64,000 nucleotides of DNA from Haloarchaeobius salinus (GTDB taxonomy: Archaea > Halobacteriota > Halobacteria > Halobacteriales > Natrialbaceae), in assembly GCF_024464185.1 (NCBI RefSeq), contig NZ_JANHAU010000008.1, positions 1-64,000 on the forward strand, in the 5' to 3' direction. Below the pieces are notes generated by a model, which worked only from the letters and a program-made list of their open reading frames with translations, did no database searches and was not told where the DNA came from. A program made the position numbers and the translations under genes. Positions 60,573-64,000 of this stretch are shown piece by piece. How positions within the stretch are numbered: position 1 is the first letter of the stretch; the number at the start of each line of letters is the position of its first letter.

Positions 60573-63449
60573 ATGGTGTGGGATACCAAGACCCATGAAC
60601 CCACAATGAAACGAGTACAACCCGACGACGGATACGTAACCGATACTCCCGACCGCTACACCTACGAAGAGGCTGAGGAACTAGACGAAGAGATTTTCGA
60701 ACGCGGCGGAATCGACCGTCGGACATTCCTGAGCGTGGCCGCCGCGACCGGTGCCGCACTCGCCCTCCCGAGTACGGTATCCGCCGAAGTCACAGACGAC
60801 AGAGTCACTGACCTCGCACAGTTTGCCATCAGCGCCACACCGGACGACTACGAAGTGACTGTTGTTATCGAGTTCGCAGACGTTACTGCCGTACAGGAGT
60901 TCTATGGAGAGTTCGGCGAACCAGACTGGGATATCGACGAAAACCTACGAGCTCCGAAAGCGGTCTATCGCGAAGAACCGACACCGGCCGCCCACGCCTG
61001 GCTTACCGAGGCTGAAGTTCAGTACGCCCTTGATGAGATGACCGGAATCGAACACGTGGATTTCTCACCGGGAGCCCATCCCTTCTGGAATCTCGAGGAC
61101 TCCTATGGTGACTACGATGTCTATCCGGAATACATCGAAGAATTCGACGTCTTCCCGCCTGTCGAGGGGGCACGCGACTGGACATCACATCAGGAAACCG
61201 GCCAGGCACTTGACCACCTCGAGACCACGTATCCCGACATGGTCAATGTCGAACGTATCGGCCAGGGGCCGGGATGGGAAAACGTCTTCACTGGGGAAGA
61301 CCCCGACCCACGTGACATCTACGTCGCCGAGTTGACCAACGATGTTCAGGACCGGGAAGCCTTCGCTGCGAAGGAAAAGTGCGTCTTCATCGTGGGAATC
61401 CACGGCAACGAGCGTGCCGGCGTCGAAGCCGGCAGCCGCATCATTGAACAGGCCGCCAAGGGCGAAGCGGAGGAGTTCAACACGCTCCTGGACGATATCG
61501 CCATCATCTACGTCTACATCAATCCGGACGGGTGGAGCCTGCGCGAACCACAGTACTACGGCCCGAACATCCTGTTCCACTACCGGGGGAACGCCTCTCT
61601 GGTGGATACGAACCGTCAGTACCCCACGATCGGGTGGGCGAATCCCGGATTCTGGCCCGCCGATGCGGGACGCGCACCGGACCCACGACCCGGCTACGAC
61701 GTTGGCTACCAGGACGTCGTCCCGGACGCGCTGGCCACCGTCGGACACCTCAGAGGGTACGACAACGTCGAATATCTCTGTGACTACCACATGATGGGCT
61801 GGGCGAGCCAGATGGTGCTGAACCTCGAGTCCAACGCCGCCTACAACCACGACGGCACCCACAACCTGGACGAGGTCAACCGACGTATCACTTCCTCGAT
61901 GGACGACTACTGGGGGGGTCCGGCAGCCATCGCGGACGACACCATCCGGGCAGGTGCAGACACAGCAGGCCTTTCGAATTACGTCCCTGACACGCTGATC
62001 GATTATGGCTCGATATACGACTCGCTTGGCTACAACATCACGGGCGGCCTGCTCGGCTGGGCGGGTCAGCCCGAAGCGTTCGGTGGCCTCGGTGCCATCA
62101 CCGTCGCCCCCGAACTTGCAATGCGCGACTCGACGGACTGGCGGCCGTATATCGAGCGCCACCTCGAGACTGCCTACTACCTCTCCCAGCTAGAATTCGC
62201 CAGACTGTGTGCCGCCGATACGGATGCGACGGTAGCGACGGGCGACCAGGACACCGCGTACGTGACCACGGACGCACTGACGCGACGGTCGGCTGACCTC
62301 TCACACACCGACGAGAGCCCCGGAAAAGGCCGGGGACGGGGCCAGGAGCGTGCGACGGAAGTTCAACGACGGCATGAAACTGTCCACCCTGGCCCTGAAG
62401 GCAGTGCAAGGAAGACCACAGGTGGCGGTTCGCACTCGATAGCGGTGCAGTTCGATGCCGGGAGCGCCGAAGAGGGAGTCGTCAGTCTCCGCAACCCTGG
62501 CGGGCAGGTTGTCCGGGCGATCGACCTCGCCGAGAGCGACCAGACCAGTTTCTACGTCCCGAATCCTGGCAATGGAGACTGGTCGGTCGAGTTCGACGGT
62601 GAGGCCGATATCGAGGTCGAGTTCGTGACTATCGAGAGCGACGAGGAACATCCCAACCCCGAAGAGGCCTTCGGCTACCCACAGACCGAGTACGTCGTCA
62701 ATCCGATGCAGTTCTTCCTCGACCTCGAGCCACAACTCGAATCCGGGAAGATGGACGGACTTCGCGTTCACGACGTCCGTGTTGGCCGGCTGATGCGTGG
62801 AAACTCCGGTCGCCGCCGCTACGACAAAGTCGTCATCTCCCATGACGAAGGGCGTGACGACGAACAGTACATTGCAGAGATCGAAGCCTTCGTCGATGCT
62901 GGCGGCGATCTCGTATTGACTGACACCGGGTTGTATCTCCTCGATTCCCTATCGGTCGGCGAAACAGAGGCGATTTCGGTGGATGATATCCAGACCGTGG
63001 AAGTCGGTATCGCGAACCTCGTGGACCGTGACTTCGACCACTACCTGTTGTCGGATATCAGGCCCCTGCAGCGGGAGATGTGGAAGAGTCCACAGGTGGG
63101 GTACGTTCCCAACACGAACGACCAACCGGCGACGATTCTCGACGATGACGCGTTCGCGGCTGCCGGCGGCGCTGCTGCTGGCCGGATGCAAGTAATCGAA
63201 GGGCCGTGGCGGGACGAGGAGATCGTCGCCGAGGGAGTTGCTGCCGGCTCACTCTCAGCTGGTGACGCAGAGATCAACCTCCTCGGTTCGGTCCTCCCAC
63301 CGGCGAACCAGCGCGAACTCCATCCGTTCGGGATGGCTGACTACGCTGTCTCGTTCATGGGTCATACGATGCTCTGTAATGCACTCGGCTTCCAGCAACG
63401 TCGCTTCGTCGAGGGTGAACTCGTCGGAACGTGGGGAGAAGTCCGCTGA
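60573..63449 (+). CDS. Secreted M14-family zinc carboxypeptidase
   Basis: A 958-residue exported enzyme. A Tat signal (IDRRTFLSVAAATG, then ALALPSTVSA) starts about 47 residues in. The M14 domain (about 200-570) has HGNE zinc ligands (H277 and E280 in VGIHGNERAG) and a third histidine near 406 (CDYHMMGWAS). The C-terminal third contains a beta domain (about 600-690) and a segment with EIEAFVDAGGDLVLTDTGLY that resembles a glutamine-amidotransferase-like fold. It would remove C-terminal residues from peptides outside the cell. The ATG at 60606 is an alternative start. Confidence 0.9.
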   Translation: MVWDTKTHEPTMKRVQPDDGYVTDTPDRYTYEEAEELDEEIFERGGIDRRTFLSVAAATGAALALPSTVSAEVTDDRVTDLAQFAISATPDDYEVTVVIEFADVTAVQEFYGEFGEPDWDIDENLRAPKAVYREEPTPAAHAWLTEAEVQYALDEMTGIEHVDFSPGAHPFWNLEDSYGDYDVYPEYIEEFDVFPPVEGARDWTSHQETGQALDHLETTYPDMVNVERIGQGPGWENVFTGEDPDPRDIYVAELTNDVQDREAFAAKEKCVFIVGIHGNERAGVEAGSRIIEQAAKGEAEEFNTLLDDIAIIYVYINPDGWSLREPQYYGPNILFHYRGNASLVDTNRQYPTIGWANPGFWPADAGRAPDPRPGYDVGYQDVVPDALATVGHLRGYDNVEYLCDYHMMGWASQMVLNLESNAAYNHDGTHNLDEVNRRITSSMDDYWGGPAAIADDTIRAGADTAGLSNYVPDTLIDYGSIYDSLGYNITGGLLGWAGQPEAFGGLGAITVAPELAMRDSTDWRPYIERHLETAYYLSQLEFARLCAADTDATVATGDQDTAYVTTDALTRRSADLSHTDESPGKGRGRGQERATEVQRRHETVHPGPEGSARKTTGGGSHSIAVQFDAGSAEEGVVSLRNPGGQVVRAIDLAESDQTSFYVPNPGNGDWSVEFDGEADIEVEFVTIESDEEHPNPEEAFGYPQTEYVVNPMQFFLDLEPQLESGKMDGLRVHDVRVGRLMRGNSGRRRYDKVVISHDEGRDDEQYIAEIEAFVDAGGDLVLTDTGLYLLDSLSVGETEAISVDDIQTVEVGIANLVDRDFDHYLLSDIRPLQREMWKSPQVGYVPNTNDQPATILDDDAFAAAGGAAAGRMQVIEGPWRDEEIVAEGVAAGSLSAGDAEINLLGSVLPPANQRELHPFGMADYAVSFMGHTMLCNALGFQQRRFVEGELVGTWGEVR

Positions 63450-63729
63450 ATCGGCTACTCGACCACTTCACAGTTTTTCTTCCTCTCCTTTCGAACCTCA
63501 CTTTGGTCGATTTACGTACTCGTGAAAAAGTTCTGGTATACGGAGATCCTCTGGAATCTCATCTACCGTGTCTACGGTGGAGATACCGCCCCGGAACCGT
63601 TGGCACTCCATCGGTCACCGTGTATGAGGGTATTGCGCTCTCCAGAGAGATGAAATCCGCCAGCTCCGTCACCAACGTGTCAGAATGAGTACTATGGACA
63701 CAACCCTGGTGAGAAATCAACCGGCTCAG

Positions 63730-63882
63730 TTACCCTGGACAGAGAGATTTTCGGCTTCGAGGGACTCAACGTACGGCTAGCCGCCGATTCAGATTACTGT
63801 CCAGGGTAAACATCGCCTGGGGGTTTCCGCTGGAACTGGTGTCCAGGGTAAAACCGCAAGCATGCGATACTGTCCAGGGTAA
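63730..63882. repeat. Four copies of a 13-bp repeat CTGTCCAGGGTAA
   Basis: One inverted copy (TTACCCTGGACAG, 63730-63742) and three direct copies: TACTGTCCAGGGTAAA at 63795-63810, TGTCCAGGGTAAA at 63840-63852, and TACTGTCCAGGGTAA at 63868-63882. They are spaced 53, 30 and 16 nt apart in a gene-free, slightly AT-rich stretch at the window end. Arrays like this can be origin iterons, regulator sites or element ends. Confidence 0.7.
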
Positions 63883-63974
63883 CCGACTCTCAATTAACGA
63901 CTAGTATAGAAGGGGGAGAACTCGTTTTCCCGCCAAGATCGAGAAAGTCGACAGGTTCGCAAACCATACGAAAT

Positions 63975-64000
63975 ATGAGTAGTATCCAGACACCGTTTCT
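63975..64000 (+). CDS. Possible start of a CDS running off the right edge
   Basis: ATG at 63975 opens MSSIQTPF and runs off the window. It follows the 13-bp repeats by about 90 nt. Too short to identify. Confidence 0.3.

Noticed and set aside
1-64000. CRISPR arrays, rRNA and complete transposons
   Set aside because: No regularly spaced repeats, no rRNA-like sequence and no intact transposase were found; the 13-bp repeats at 63.7 kb are unevenly spaced.

Overview
The window comes from a haloarchaeon (class Halobacteria). The sequence shows high G+C, very acidic predicted proteins, Tat/lipobox export signals, TATA elements about 25-28 nt before start codons (leaderless or near-leaderless genes), and families largely confined to this class (HalOD1, DUF7344, DUF7512, DUF7563, HTH-10, TrmB-like regulators). 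I saw no rRNA, tRNA or CRISPR array.

Layout. 0.2-2.9 kb: sulfur locus (rhodanese/metallo-beta-lactamase protein, TauE/SafE exporter, small membrane protein) with a palindromic operator candidate. 3.1-6.2 kb: class V aminotransferase, HypE-like AIR-synthase-related protein, two-domain universal stress protein. 6.4-8.1 kb: arsenic operon (ArsR, ACR3). 8.3-20.4 kb: a regulator-dense region holding two copies of one cassette, DUF7344(+), HalOD1(-), TrmB-A(-), TrmB-B(+), at 8.3-10.6 and 16.0-18.7 kb. Each copy has lost a different member. Between them lie a PAS histidine kinase, a CBS/HPF-like protein and three tiny cytosolic proteins, two of them zinc ribbons. 20.5-30 kb: small and large membrane proteins, including three paralogues of one family, two of them paired with DUF4177 proteins, and a metzincin-like membrane protein. 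30.1-36.1 kb: GCS2 ligase, AI-2E-type permease, Tat lipoprotein, PrsW protease, AstE/AspA-like hydrolase. 36.3-38.2 kb: scarred DNA (broken lipoprotein, small ORFs, integrase stump). 39.2-41 kb: haem-copper oxidase subunit I. 41-57.7 kb: a catabolic island of two hydantoinase/oxoprolinase (HyuAB) sets around a five-gene oligopeptide-type ABC importer, with a racemase, an M24 peptidase, a cupin and an Lrp-like regulator. 58-63.5 kb: CPH-type P1B ATPase and a large secreted M14 carboxypeptidase. 63.7-63.9 kb: four copies of a 13-bp repeat.

How the genes work together. The 41-57.7 kb island is coherent: the ABC system would import a peptide-like or cyclic-amide substrate, the HyuAB pairs would open the ring using ATP, and the racemase and M24 peptidase would process the product.

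The most interesting signal is in the cassette copies. Between the divergent TrmB-A and TrmB-B genes, the predicted 5' leader of TrmB-A forms a long hairpin. Its loop is the exact antisense of the TrmB-B ribosome-binding region up to the A of the ATG (14 nt in copy 1, 12 nt in copy 2). The stem sequences differ between the copies while pairing is kept, and the loop variant in each copy matches its own target. This looks like an undescribed antisense kissing-loop control, or alternatively a duplicated operator.
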